Shown piece by piece: positions 45,256 to 63,399 of a stretch of DNA of 64,000 nucleotides (the stretch's first letter is position 1; each line of letters opens with the position of its first letter). The notes beneath the pieces are model-generated. The model saw only the letters and a list, made by a program, of their open reading frames with translations, ran no database searches and had not been told where the DNA came from. Where the stretch lies: positions 40,831,659-40,895,658 of the forward strand of contig OZ023216.1 of NCBI GenBank assembly GCA_963995525.1, given 5' to 3'. Source of the stretch: Escarpia spicata. Taxonomy: Eukaryota; Annelida; Polychaeta; Sabellida; Siboglinidae. Made by a program: the position numbers and the translations under genes.

Positions 45256-47229
45256 TTCATTATTTCAACATGTCCGTTTTTTGAGTCGGCGTTGCTCGAT
45301 CCGCACCATTCTTTCTCATCTCATCTGCATCAGTTCCGCCAATTCATCTTCCGTTTCTTACTCTTGTACTTCCATGGAAATAGTTGTTCTTTTGTTGCTG
45401 CAAGTTTTGTCAATGCCGCTGTCTCCAGCCCATATTGGTATGTCAACACTATATATTATATGATGACTTTCCGGCTAACTTGCTTGATCTTTTCTATCTG
45501 TCACGACACCCACTGTTTTCCTCCGTGCACCTTAACGGTAGCTATTCCACCAATCTACACAAAGCTCCCACGCTTGATCTCCTTCACTCGCAACAATCCA
45601 TCCCTCCTTCTGGTGTCCACCCACAGCAATTATGTCGTATCCCTGACGATCTTCAGCGCCTGCTTCTCGGACACGTCCTTCCATTCATGTTTTGCTCTTC
45701 GCTACTATGGCAAGATAAACAGATTATCCGCAATCTGCGCGAACCACCCGGGCCTGTGACTTGCAAAAGTAACGGTCCAGACAGGAGATTCACGGGTCCC
45801 GGGCTGGCGTATCCGCAGTTATGTCGAACGCTGACGCACATAGTTTTATTATTTATAAACTCGTCCGTATGAATCTATATTGCTGAACTTTCCAAATATG
45901 TCTTGACTTTTATCACTATTCATTATATGCAGGTGTGATATAATGACATAATCACTATTTAGCATCCATGTCTGTTAATCAACAATATTCAGTTACTGAT
46001 AACACACACAAATGCGACTACTTGGCTGTATCTACGATGCATAACACTGGCGATGTGAAAAGATTCCTATCAGTAATATTGCTATTGGTAATATCTGCTG
46101 CGTACTTTTGTATAGTTTATTATAAATGTAGACATGCGCCTGCTCCGTAAATACGTCGTATTGATGTCGTCGTTAATTATAAACATAACTAATAATAATT
46201 ACCCGGGACGTTGCCGGTGAGAGACGTTTACGGCAGACAGAGGAAGTCCCGACGAGTGACGGGTAGAAGACGGAATACGTACGGTGGGGACGTCGCACGT
46301 CGTCACATTTCAAATCAACTGCAAAGGTATTCAGCACATGGTATGCGATTTTACTGCAAATAGTTGCAAAAATACATCTAGGTTTACGTGTTGCGGGTAG
46401 CGTAAGGGAGACACGGTTACAAGTTCTATATAGTGTGTTGATTTGTTGTTTCTGTTGTTTAAAACATCTCGTAACCACATTTGGAGTTGGTATGATAGCA
46501 TTATGTTTTTATTGTAACTGCAATACGCCGCATTGGTGTTTTGTACTGAAGAGTACCACGTGTACTTATCACCTGCCAACCCACTCGGAATTTCCAGGAG
46601 TCTGCTTGGCTTGTCATGACACTGTCGCCTTCCCGGGAAAGCAGAACATCTCACGGATTATAGGCTTTTATATGCAATAGGAGGGTTTGTGCGAGCATCA
46701 GGCGGTGGTGCTGGTGGATACGCCAACGATGGGTTGATTGCTGTTGGCTGTTTTTGGTGAACGTCATATTCTATTGGATTGCGAAGCACAAAGGTTGACA
46801 GGTATACATTACATAAATTATATTTATTTTTAAGGTGTACCAATTGACGGTAAGGCGCACATTGTTGTCGCATTGTGCGTGAAGGCACAGCGTCGCGCAG
46901 ACTGCAGTAAATTGATAATCAACAAACACAGGGACATAATCTATCTTAATAGTGCTGTTAATGATTGCATGAAATAAATCAGACATAGTTATTTTAATGC
47001 CACAGAGACCACAATGTTCTTTAGAAAGATATGCAAAATTGGCATCACCCACTTGATGATTAAGATCAAAATAAAAACAATTGTTAATTTAAGACATCGA
47101 CTAGAAAAATATATGTAATCTATATTGCAGACGTGAGAGTAAGATGTACCGGTGAATAAACCACCAATCTATATATATATATATATATTTGTATGGTGCA
47201 CTGTTGATCTTTCATGAATGCATATAAGT

Positions 47230-50200
47230 AAATATTTGTTGCTATTTTATTAAAATAACCCTTTTCCCGTGACGATATAGTTCGGTCGATTTGCACATTC
47301 ATACTGCACGTGTGTCAGCGACGGTTTGGATGGGTTAGGGTTAGGATTTAGGGCAAGAGACGGAAACGGCTAAGTTTTCTTCTCATTGAATTTGATTCGC
47401 TATTGTTTTTGCACGGCATCTGCAACAGAAAGAGATTCTTCACAATGTGACGAGCAATTGAGAGGAAATGAACAGTCTATGATAGGTGCTTGGATGATCT
47501 GGTATCTATTGCAGGAATTTATTCTTCGTGGGTCTGCAAATGTTAACGTGCCTCGACTTCACCCAGCTAAACTATGTCTTTCAAGCATTCCTGTAATGCA
47601 TTCATTCTCACCAGTCCTTCTGCGCAGCGGTCTGGATCATAACTAATACATCGAATCAATCGCCAAATGGCGGTACCAACTTATCTAGATACAATGTAAT
47701 ACCAGATACAATCACCTTGAAAACATTAAATTTACCAGTTTTATATGCCTATTACTTTTTCCAAAGAAAGTCCTGCAGGATATTTCAGCAAACAATGACA
47801 CACGTAGTACGTACGATCATATGTTAACCGTACGTGAATGATTGGATAGATCAATAACTCTATCTTTAGCTCGTCGCCTGAGATCAGACTTTATGTAATT
47901 CCAATCACCTCAGTAGTCATAGCGTTCTAGTAACAAATGCTGCACCAGGTTGGCAGGCAGGACTCGAATACTATACCCTACAAAACCTTATATACATGTT
48001 GTTTACGCAGTGAGGCGAGTCGCACGTACCATTGACTACTCTCTCGTTAGCAGTTCTTTGGTGCGACTTTCGTGGCTAGATAATTACACCTCTCTTGGCT
48101 ACAATTAATGGCATGAACATGCTTTGTATTAGCGGCGTTCTTTGATTGCGTTGGCAATATATATGTATATATATATTTATATATATATATACATACATTC
48201 ATTTAAATATATGTATATATACATATGTGTATGTATGTATATATATATATATATGCGGCTTCATTATTTCAACATGTCCGTTTTTTTAGTCGGCGTTCCT
48301 CGATCCGCACCATTCTTTCTCATCTCATCTCATCTGCATCAGTTCCGCCAATTCATCTTCCGTTTCTTACTCTTGTATTTCCATGGAAATAGTTGTTCTT
48401 ACAAACGTGCCGCTTCATTTGTTGCTGCAAGTTCTGTCAACGCCGCTGTCTCCAGCCCATATTGGTATGTCAACATTGTATATTATATGATGACTTTCCG
48501 GCTAACTTGCTTGACCTTTTCTGTCTGTCACGACACCCACTGTTTTCCTCCGTGCACCTTAACGGTAGCTATTCCACCAATCTACACAAAGCCCCACGCT
48601 TGATCTCCTTCACCTGCAACATGATACCCACCCCTCCTTCTGCTGTCCACCCACAGCAATTATATCGTATCCCTGACGATCTTCAGCGCCTGCTTCTCGG
48701 ACACGTCCTTCCATTCATGTTTTGCTCTTCGCTACTATGGCAAGATAAACAGATTATCCGCAATCTGCGCGAACCACCCGGGCCTGTGACTTGCAACAGT
48801 AACGGACCAGACAGGAGATTCACGGGTCCCGGGCTGGCGTATCCGCAGTTATGTCGAACGCTGACGCACATAGTTTTATTATTTATAAACTCGTCCGTAT
48901 GAATCTATATTGCTGAACTTTCCAAATATGTCTTGACTTTTATCACTATTCATTATATGCAGGTGTGATATAATGACATAATCACTATTTAATATCCATG
49001 TCTGTTAATCAGCAATATTCAGATACTGATAACACTCACAAATGCGACTGCTTGGTTGTATCTACGATGAATAACACTGGCGATGTGAAAAGATTCCTAT
49101 CAGTAATATTGCTATTGGTAATATCTGCTGCGCACTTTTGTATAATTTATTATCAATGTCGATATGCGCCTGCTCCGTAAATACGTCATCTTGATGTCGT
49201 CGTTAATTATAAATATAACTAATAGTAATTATCCGGGACGTTGCCGGTGAGAGACGTTTACGGCAGACGGAGGAGGTCCCGACGAGTGACGGGTAGAAGA
49301 CGGAATACGTACGGTGGGGACGTCGCACGTCGGCACACTTGAAAATAACTGCTAAGGTATTCAGCACATTGTATGCGATTTTACTGCAAATAGTTGCCAA
49401 AAAATCTAGGTTTAGGTGTTGCGGATAGCGTAAGGGAGACACGGTTACAAGTTCTAGATATTGTTGTTGATTTGTTGTTTCTGTTGTTTGAAACATCTCG
49501 TGACCACATTTGGAGTTGGTATGATAGCACCATGTTATTATTGTAACTGCCATACGGCGCATTAGTGTTTTGTTCTCAAGAGTGCCACGTGTACTTATCG
49601 CCTGCCAACCCACTCGGAATGTCCAGGAGTCAGCTTGGCTTGTTATGACAGTGTCGCCCTCCCGGTAAAGCAGAACATCTCACGGAGTATAGGCTTTTAT
49701 GTGCAATTGGAGGGTTTGTGCGAGCATCAGGCGGTGGTGCTGTTAGATACGCTAACGATGGGTTGATTGCTGTTGGCTGTTTTTGGTGAACGTCATATTC
49801 TATTGGATTTCGAAGCACAAAGGTTGACAGGTATAAATTATACAAATTATATTTATTTTTAAGGTGTACCGATTGACGGCAAGGCGCACATTATTGTCCC
49901 AATGTGCGTGAAGGCACTGCATCGCACAGGCAGCAGTAAATTGATAATTAACAAACGCAGGGAAACAATCTATCTTATAGTGTTGTTAATCATTGCACGA
50001 AATAAATCAAACATATACAAAGTTCTACGTGTTTCAACAATCTCGTCAACATGTACTTCTAATGAGGGAGTACTGCAACAAAACTATTACATGTAGGGAG
50101 CGTTAGTGTAATTCGTAATCCATGAGGATACATTTCAATAACGTTGTAGGGTTTAACTCAACATAGACTACAAAGTTCGTTAGAAAGAGATGCAACATTG

Positions 50201-50275
50201 GCATCACCCATTTCAGGATTAATATCAACATAAAAACAGTAAAATATACCGGTGAATAAACCACCAATCTATATA
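47230..50275. repeat. tandem segmental duplication, copy 2 (~3.0 kb)
   Basis: Direct repeat of 43540-47180 without the MITE and without the second hairpin arm. It ends at the same CCGGTGAATAAACCACCAATC phrase. The stretch matching 45630-45960 is almost identical, while other parts differ by small indels. Confidence 0.9.
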
Positions 50276-50480
50276 TATATATATATATGTATATACATAT
50301 ATATATTTATATATATATATATGTATGTATATACATATATACATATATATATTGGTTGTTTATATATATATATAATAATAATAATAATAAACCACCAATC
50401 GGTATATATATATATATATATATATATATTGGTGGTTTATCCACCGGTACATCTTACTGTTTTTATATTTGTTGATATAT
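50225..50480. repeat. AT-rich inverted repeat around (TA)n
   Basis: AAAAACAGTAAAATATACCGG with TAAACCACCAATC on the left is matched in reverse complement by GATTGGTGGTTTA-type sequence and CCGGTACATCTTACTGTTTTT on the right. The centre is TA, TATG and ATA repeats. One arm also occurs singly at 47138-47168. Confidence 0.8.
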
Positions 50481-51805
50481 ATTATTACACAGTCGTTGTA
50501 AAGTGATACAAAAGCAATGATTACCTATTCTGTCACGCGCATATATAATAAACATTCTACTGCTCCCAACTGCACACGCTTTAGTTTTCAAGTAAAACCA
50601 TTTAGCAATAATACCGCAATTGTTTGAGCCTTTTTATTAAAAAATACTTGCAATTACCGCAAACACGCAACGTCTGTCACGCCCGCTGTTTGCTAGGAAC
50701 ATCCCAACTATATTGGTCTAGAAAACGTATTTAAAGAAATATATTCGCGTACTCTTCCACACACGGGTACATCACAATAGTTCACAAGAACATAATAATG
50801 TTATGTTGTTTTAGTAGTTGATGAAAGAAAACTGCTTAGTTGACGAAGACGATAATTATAATGTATGATGCAAGCAATGTGAGATCGACAAATGATTCGA
50901 CACAATGTGTTGCCATATTGTACAGATGTTTGAACTATTTGTGTGTGAACTATTTGTGTGTGAACATTACTGTGGTGACTAGTTTGATACATTAACATTT
51001 GACATTTTTACATGTTTTGTCGTCTGCTTTACAATTAATTTCTTCGTCTGGTATTGTCGCATTTGTAGCATTGGTCGTAACGTTTTGGCAATAAACTGCA
51101 ATCTACATACGACAAGCGTGTTTCATGCAGAGAGATCGAAACGATGCTGATTTTCCCGATCATACCACAACATCCATAACCACTTCTCTCATTTGAAATT
51201 GTATGTATGTTTGAATGAACGATGTGTAATATAAACAAATAATTACCCCTCTTCTTGATATCCTCTCCTTAAAACATTACGTATTTTCCAAAATGGCGTA
51301 TGGTAAATGGCCAAGTGTTCAGTTCACAATAAAAACAAATAAATAATGAATACCGACAAAACAATGTGCGCCAGAAATGGTAGATTTAGCAGTCGCGATT
51401 GGGAAGAAGAGAACCGGTGATGTACTCATTGGATGACACACCGTACGGATGCTCAAGCCAAATTCGAAGAGGGCACGTAATGGCGTGCATGGCTATAGAT
51501 TCATAACCAGATGGTGATAAACCTGAACAACACAGGTCATAATGACACAGCGTGAACGGATCCAGTGGGTGTTCATCAAATACCAAGGCACGCCCCTTTA
51601 TTTCGACGGGATTTGTTATCATATCGGAAGTTATTCTTGGGTGTTTGCGACGTGGGGCCACTTGCATTTGTTCGTCGTGAGCGGATACCTTGTCAGGAAG
51701 TCAATAAGGTTTCGTTATTTGTAATATCCCCGACAAAATACAAAGCTACTTATAACTAAGACCATTGCACAGTTACATAATGTGTTACCTTGTATTAGGG
51801 AACTT
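50480..51805. other. intergenic, no supported gene
   Basis: AT-rich. TATTTGTGTGTGAACT is repeated twice near 50935-50965. See the separate entry for one minus-strand frame. Confidence 0.45.
51386..51667 (-). CDS. unrecognised minus-strand frame
   Basis: A 93-residue frame with non-repetitive, protein-like composition, including PVEIKGRALVFDEHPLDPF, CCSGLSPSGYESIAMHAI and VSSNEYITGSLLP. I do not recognise it. It could be a last exon of a gene or a chance frame; there is no supporting splice partner. Confidence 0.2.
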   Translation of the reverse strand: MQVAPRRKHPRITSDMITNPVEIKGRALVFDEHPLDPFTLCHYDLCCSGLSPSGYESIAMHAITCPLRIWLEHPYGVSSNEYITGSLLPNRDC

Positions 51806-51814
51806 ATATTATAC

Positions 51815-51981
<167 letters not shown>

Positions 51982-52144
51982 GCTGGATTCCACGACAGAT
52001 AATCAGAAATAATTCGATAGTCGAGTATCGAAACACACAATCACGCACGCAGGCATACACGCGCGCAGTCACGTACGCACGCACACACACACACATGCAT
52101 GCACATGCATAAATGTTTACGGTGCATACAGACATACATGTACA

Positions 52145-52189
52145 TGATACCTTTATATATATATATATGTATATAATATATATATACAT

Positions 52190-52240
<51 letters not shown>
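52145..52240. repeat. (TA)n/(CA) microsatellite
   Basis: TA-rich run bordering CA repeats about 270 bp upstream of the first metalloproteinase exon. Confidence 0.9.
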
Positions 52241-52504
52241 CATACACATATGCGTTTATACGCACACAACTGAACACAAATTCATTCATACACACGTACA
52301 AGTTGGTCGTAGGCAGGCCAAAGTTCCTGTCGTGCTGGTTACAAGACTAATGATTAAATGATTAATGAACACGAAGGAAGTATACCAAGGAACGATGCTC
52401 TTAATTAACAGCCAAATTAGAGGACGACAAACATAGATATCACATTATATACACCTGCTATGTTCATTTCTAGACAACCTCTGGACGATTCTTACGATCT
52501 CACC

Positions 52505-54143
<1,639 letters not shown>

Positions 54144-54544
54144 GTAAAGTGAATAATTGTCTCTAGTCTGTGTTGAATTTTGTCTTGGAAAAGCAAGTAT
54201 CCATTTGTAGTTCTGAGACAGATGTTTGTGTAAACCTTTTATATATGCGAGTCAGGAATGGAACACAACTCGTCCATGACAAACCTGCGCTTATCAAGAT
54301 GCTGCAGACGATTTCTGATATGAGTTTGTAGTACTGAATTGTTCCAAATTTGTAATCGCATCCTGCTTCATGTTTCTGTTTATTCGAAGCGTGTTAGTGA
54401 CAGGTCTTTTGTGGAATTAATGGCATATGCTCTGACTTGTTGTCTGTCCAACGCATTGTCATATAATGGGAGCCTGCTTTTTGCCCGATCGCTAGCCCAA
54501 TCGCTAGCCCAATCGCTAGCACTTACACACATACATGCACACAC

Positions 54545-54563
54545 TCACTTGCACACACACACA

Positions 54564-54594
<31 letters not shown>

Positions 54595-54600
54595 GCATCT
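54545..54600. repeat. (CA)n/(CGCA)n microsatellite
   Basis: CA then CGCA repeats in intron 4. Just before it CGCTAGCCCAAT is iterated about three times (54488-54520). Confidence 0.9.
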
Positions 54601-54614
54601 CGTACACATACTTA

Positions 54615-54830
54615 CTCTCCCTCCCTCCCTCCCTCCCTCCCTCCCTCCCTCCCTCCCTCCCTCCCTCCCTCCCTCCCTCCCTCCCTCCCTCCCTCCCTCC
54701 CTACCTCCCTCCCTCCCTCCCTCCCTTCCTCCCTCCCTCCCTCCCTCCCTCCCTCCCTCCTTCCCTCTCTACCTCCCTCCCTCCCTCCCTCGCTCTCCCT
54801 TCCATTTCCCTCACTCCCTCACTCCCCCTC
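54615..54830. repeat. (CCCT)n microsatellite in intron 4
   Basis: About 215 bp of CCCT/CTCC repeats, pure at first and decayed towards the right. It ends about 35 bp before the exon 5 acceptor and lengthens its pyrimidine tract. Confidence 0.97.
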
Positions 54831-54869
54831 TCTTTCACTAATGGAGCAATAAACCTTTGCCCTTTGCAG

Positions 54870-58063
<3,194 letters not shown>

Positions 58064-58744
58064 GTATGGAGGTGGCGACGACTATTTTGTGTCAGATTTC
58101 AGTTGACCATAGTTCGGTATTTTGGTGGGTAATGTTATTGTAGCATCCTTATTCTAGTATTAACATCATTTTATTTACAAAATAGGACCAGACAGCTTCG
58201 GTTTAATTCCATGTTATCATATAGATATAAGTCAAGTGTTGGCGTGATTTATATTATTTGTTTTGTATATGCGTCATTCCAAAAGGGTGGGCCACTAAAA
58301 ATGTAACAATACAAAAGGAGCAGTCGCTTTGTGTCAACGTGTTAGCAGCACGGTGGTTGGGCAATTGGGTACATTAGTATTCAGATGACCGGTAAAACAG
58401 TGTGAAATTATCTTAACAATAATAAGGTTTGTTTTACAACCGCGAAAACCCTTGTCCAAATGGTTTGCTTCAACATATTAGGTACAAAATATAAATTAGA
58501 ATTAGATGATCAAACATGTGAGGAGGATTTCTCTGCAGGAATGTAGAGAATTGTTGTTCTGACGTAGATTCCCGCGAGTCTGTCTCCATAACCGAGTCTG
58601 TTCCAACGGTGTGTCGACTGTAGACGAGGATGTTCTTCCCGGCACCGTGTATTCGCTCGACGACCAATGCGCGAGGTACTACGGAGAAAACTACAAGTAC
58701 CACGGAGATGTACGTTTCACAAGCATTCATTTTTATGAAGGTAT

Positions 58745-58797
58745 TTATATATATATATGTATATATACATATACATACGGTATATATATATATATAC

Positions 58798-58872
<75 letters not shown>

Positions 58873-58883
58873 CGTATGTATAG

Positions 58884-58920
<37 letters not shown>

Positions 58921-58937
58921 CATATATACATACGGTA

Positions 58938-58968
<31 letters not shown>

Positions 58969-58975
58969 TTCAGAA
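58745..58975. repeat. (TA)n microsatellite in intron 12
   Basis: Long TA array with ATACGGTATA interruptions; palindromic and likely to extrude cruciforms. Confidence 0.95.
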
Positions 58976-59110
58976 TTAACGTTCAGGTTTCGCAGAGTGA
59001 GCTGGCATATTTTGTCACGTGACAATGTACGTGGTGAAGTTGACAAGAAGCACCAAAAACGATCCTCACAAGGTTTCAACACTATCTCTACTGATGAAAT
59101 ATATATATAT
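58968..59110. repeat. ~120 bp repeat flanking (CT)n, copy 1
   Basis: Shares AACGTTCAGG, TTTTGTCACGT, CAATGTACGTGG and ACTATCTCTA with 59452-59570 (direct) and 59618-59716 (inverted). Confidence 0.8.
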
Positions 59111-59137
59111 ATTTTATATATCCCCCTCTCTATCTAT

Positions 59138-59435
<298 letters not shown>

Positions 59436-59451
59436 ATATATATATATATAT

Positions 59452-59716
59452 TTCATAATTCAACGTTCAGGGTTCGCCATCTTTTGTCACGTACCAATGT
59501 ACGTGGTTGCCATATGACATAAGCTCTAAAAGATCGTCACAAGCTTTCAACCACTATCTCTATTGATGGCTGGTTCTCTCCCCCTTTCCCTCTCTCTCCC
59601 CTCCCTTTCTCTTTCTCTTTTTGGAGCTTCTGTCATATGGCAACCACGTACATTGTCACGTGACAAAAGATGGCAACTCACTCTGCGAACCTGAACGTTG
59701 AATTCTGAAATATATA
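59452..59716. repeat. direct and inverted copies of the (CT)n-flanking repeat
   Basis: Copy 2 (59452-59570) and an inverted copy 3 (59618-59716, with GCCATATGACA matched by TGTCATATGGC) form a foldback whose loop is pyrimidine-rich. The right end lies about 20 bp from the exon 13 acceptor. Confidence 0.8.
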
Positions 59717-61027
59717 TATCCACTGCGATTTGTATAGGCGGCGGCAGTGAACGAGACCATCTGCACTGCGTTGAGCTGTGTAGACAACAACCAACAGGTC
59801 TCCACAACGACCAGAGGAGCAATCCTTGGGACACCGTGTGGCTCTAACAATGTAAGACAAGCGTTGATGCCTTTTAAAGATAAACACCCCTTTGATGTAA
59901 GACTGTAGCATAATATGCGTGTAATGTTTTGATTAACACAGTCCTGCCGTGACCTGTTTCTGTTATTATATTAAATTGCACCTTTTCAAATTGAATGAAA
60001 CTGTTATTGTACTACCGGACAAGGCCGCAGGCCGAATCAGTCGTCAAGTAGGATTACAGGGGAAAGCAGATCGGAAACGTGACACATTATATGTTTGTTC
60101 ATGCTCCTATTAATTTAGTTTAATAAGTTCAAACTCAATATTGATGAATACTTATATGTTCTCTACACTAACGCCGTACTTAAAGTAAAAGTTTCCAGAT
60201 CCGATAGATGTGAGGGTCTATGAGATACATGATAAGTAAGACAGCAGGGTCGAGGACATACATGACTATAAATGTGCACGTGCTGGCGCGATGTAATTAA
60301 CCATATTTATTATATTTTCAGTATTGTTACAATTGGCAGTGCCTGGCTGATTGCGCTGTTCCGAAAAGTGGTACGTTGATTATACACGTTTGAATTGTAC
60401 TTTCTATTAGCATATCATTGTTTCAAGTATATGACTTGAGAAAATACTTTGCGTGCATGTACGACGTTGAGTCAATAGTGTGTTTCATATCAATACAGAC
60501 TGTAATGTCCACTTATAATTTGTTGATAATCGTTGTGGGTCATCAAGTGATATAAGTGGTTTACTTTTATTAATAATATTATAACATCCATGCACATAGT
60601 CCTGTTTAGATAAATAAGATCATAATTACCCTGTCCTGTGAGAGTATTTATAACGCCAGATTATTTTCCTCTTTCAACGAAAAATCCACTATATATCTAC
60701 TACGTAGACATAACTCAGGGTTGATAAGTTAAAAAGAACCCAGCATCGTACAATTCCTGCATCTAGTATATTTAATAAATGAAAATTAACGTTTTTAAAA
60801 TGAGCCCTGTTACAGTATTTGTTGTTTAGTGATTATAACTGTGATAACGTATGCTAATTACGAATTGTGCACGTACAACTAAAAGCATGTACGTGAATGA
60901 ATGATTGATTGTACACTGAGTTGCTTTGTCTGTAGCAACTACAGCTGAATGTACGCCCACTGTCCTTGCCACGGATGTCCCAGCTGGTAAGACTGTGTAT
61001 TTGTTTCATTCTTCCAGCGCGAGTGTG

Positions 61028-61030
<3 letters not shown>

Positions 61031-61073
<43 letters not shown>

Positions 61074-61265
61074 CACACGCACACATGTACACGTACACGC
61101 ACGCACACGCACAGACAAGCACACACACACACACATTCAATCACACGCACACTCACACACACACGCACGCGCACGCGTACGCGCACGCGCACGCACACGC
61201 ACGCACACACACACACACATACATGCACGGACACGCACGCGCTCGCGCGTCCGCACACACACATA
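61031..61265. repeat. (AC)n/(GCAC)n microsatellite in intron 15
   Basis: Mixed AC, GCAC and CGCG-rich repeats. Together with the similar run at 52025-52105 it precedes each copy of the duplicated first exon. Confidence 0.93.
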
Positions 61266-61364
61266 TTTTGTATTACTACAGTATTCAAAACAGGCAATTG
61301 TTGCCCTAATGTAGGCGCATGTTTGTTGATGTGACTGACCGTAAGCAGGACAATGTGCCTGTCG

Positions 61365-61578
61365 TGCTCAAAGGTTAGATAATCAATGAACACGAAGGAA
61401 CTGTACCAAGGAACGATGCAATTAATTACCAGCCTCGCTACAATGATAGACGTAACATTTGATAAACTATTGTGTTAATTTCTAAACAAACTGTAGACGG
61501 TTCTAGCGGGGTAACCATGAGGATTCTCATCTGCATGTCCTTATTGTGTCTGCGGTTGATGATCCTAGGAACTTAATA
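61365..61578 (+). pseudogene. decayed duplicate of the metalloproteinase first exon
   Basis: AATGAACACGAAGGAACTGTACCAAGGAACGATG-type 5' sequence and the start ATGAGGATTCTC at 61518 copy 52365-52556. The encoded signal peptide begins MRILICMSLLCL but reaches a TAA where the original has its GT donor, so it cannot be spliced normally. It lies in intron 15 of the same gene. Confidence 0.75.
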
Positions 61579-61800
61579 TACGTACAATTCTGTCCACAAC
61601 ATCCATTGATAAATAGGATGGGGTGTAGCGTCACTGTATTAGAGATTCTGTCGTTATACAGTTCCATCAGGTTCTAAGGAATGCTGCCGCTGATTGGTAC
61701 AGCACGGTGTTGGCGGTTAATTTAATTTGCCAAGTCAGATGTGATAGTACACTGATAGATGGATTCATTGTTTCATCTGCGACAATCGGTCTGATTTCAG

Positions 61801-61965
61801 ATTGCAGCGATAGCGGTGATGCGTTCAATGTCAACGGAGTAGAAAGTTCCTGTGCGGAAGTGGTCGTCAAATACTCACAGCTTTGCTTCACATGGGAAAT
61901 ACTGAGAGATACGCATTGCTGCGAGACATGTCACAGAGCGGGCCTCAGGATCCAAACACAACACT
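61801..61965 (+). CDS. ShK-like six-cysteine exon (exon 16)
   Basis: A phase 1-1 exon encodes DCSDSGDAFNVNGVESSC, then LCFTWEILRDTHCCETC. The Cys spacing with a closing CCxxC resembles ShKT-type modules found after the Cys-rich domain of invertebrate metalloproteinases. The name reflects the fold; in this setting it is an extracellular domain, not a toxin. The frame is intact. Confidence 0.6.
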
Positions 61966-63117
61966 GTGAGTATATCTCTGAATGTGCTCTTTCCATAGTT
62001 AATTTATACATTATCAACGGTCATATATTAATAGTAAATATTTAAATATAGTACATTATAATATAATCATACACTCCTTTGGACATTTCCCACGCAAGAG
62101 GCTAAATATTATATGAAGATCATAGTTTTTAGACATGCTCTGAAGAAAATTACATTAAGTAACATTTCACATACGTGGAGTTATATAAAGAGCGGTCGCA
62201 TCATTTCACAACGCCCCAAGTTACTTTAATCATTACATATAGAGGAGGAATGGTTTGTCTTCCCGCTGAGAAAAATTTAATGTTACATTGTGTCACCCAG
62301 CTAGTGATACATATACTAAGACACATTGACGTAATAGCTAGTTCAAATTGTACAAATTGCAAGTGTCACACCACGCATTGGTGGGTGAGGGAGGTTGAAA
62401 CAATGATAAACGATTCACGTTTTTGTTAAATTTGCGAACGTGTGATACAACCCATTAGCAAGGCAAGTGACATACAACATGTTGTTTTTGCAGATGTCGT
62501 CCCGCCAAACGCCACAGTACCGGAAGGCTGCCCAACAGGTGGGGAAAATAATAGTAGTGTGTTTGTATCGTATGTCTAATATGCTACTTGCGTTGTTTTG
62601 GGCACCATGCAGCGCCGGATTTAGGACTGTGAGACCCGTAGGCAGTGACTTATCGGGAATCGTATTATAGTAGTTCTTATTCCTCCGTACCGTCTACAAT
62701 AGGGATGTCACTACAAAATACAACTGTTGTCTTTTTCTATCACCAATTTGATCATATCGAAACACTCAAATTACGTAAAACACGTTTTGACATCAAATAA
62801 ATTAGACCACAGGCGTTTTGTTGATGTCCCCATCAAGTTTTGCGGCAGCCTCTTAGATAACAGACTCATCTGCTCTGCCCTAAATCCAACACTGGCGAAA
62901 TGTAACAAAGCACAGCTGCAACCAAGTATGATGCTGATGCATTACGCTGTATACATATATGGCGTTTCAACTGGAAAAGTAGTATGCAATGAGATATAAT
63001 TTACGTTATTGTGTTCGTAGAGGTAAATGTTTATTGTCGTAATTAGGTAGACGTTGCAGGGAATGATATATGATATTGATAACTCGTTCTAATTTGTTCT
63101 CATCATGGCAAGAATAG

Positions 63118-63396
63118 ACATGACATCAACGGACATCGTTACCACAGAAACATTCACCACCACTGACGCCGCTGTCACTTCTACGGTAGACACAACCACG
63201 ATGACGATCGATGCAGCAACCACCGCAAGTGACGCTGCCGTCACCACCACCGCCATAGAGACAACCACCACTATCACCACAAGCGCTACCGTTATCGCCG
63301 CTACCACAACAGCTGACGTAGCCGCCTCGACCAGCTCAAACGTAAATGAGCCCACAGCTTTCACAATGACTGCACCCGTTACAACCGTCACTTCAG
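63118..63396 (+). CDS. Thr/Ser-rich mucin-like exon (exon 18)
   Basis: A 279-nt phase 1-1 exon with acceptor AATAG and donor CAG/GTACAA encodes about 93 residues. Roughly half are Thr or Ser, with Ala and Val, for example TTETFTTTDAAVTSTVDTTT. This looks like an O-glycosylated stalk. It is bounded downstream by (AC)n to the window end, so further exons are unseen. Confidence 0.65.
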
Positions 63397-63399
63397 GTA

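Larger units (their letters stand above)
43540..47180. repeat. tandem segmental duplication, copy 1 (~3.6 kb)
   Basis: Starts near CTGCTATTTTATTAAAA and ends at CCGGTGAATAAACCACCAATC next to a (TA)n run. The same order of sequence is found at 47230-50275. Copy 1 is longer because of a 436 bp MITE and a hairpin. Overall identity is high, with scattered substitutions and small indels. No open frame is consistently protected. Confidence 0.9.

Noticed and set aside
45384..48902. Frames of 155-169 residues in the two duplicated segments.
   Set aside because: A one-base difference near 45567/48593 shifts the frame between copies, and no motif is recognisable. Sequence identity reflects the recent duplication.
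45968..49180. A 60-residue frame with one membrane-like segment, present in both segmental copies (45968-46150 and 48998-49180).
   Set aside because: By eye the copies differ by about eight amino-acid-changing and three silent substitutions, which is close to neutral expectation. The frame has no recognisable family, so I do not call a gene.
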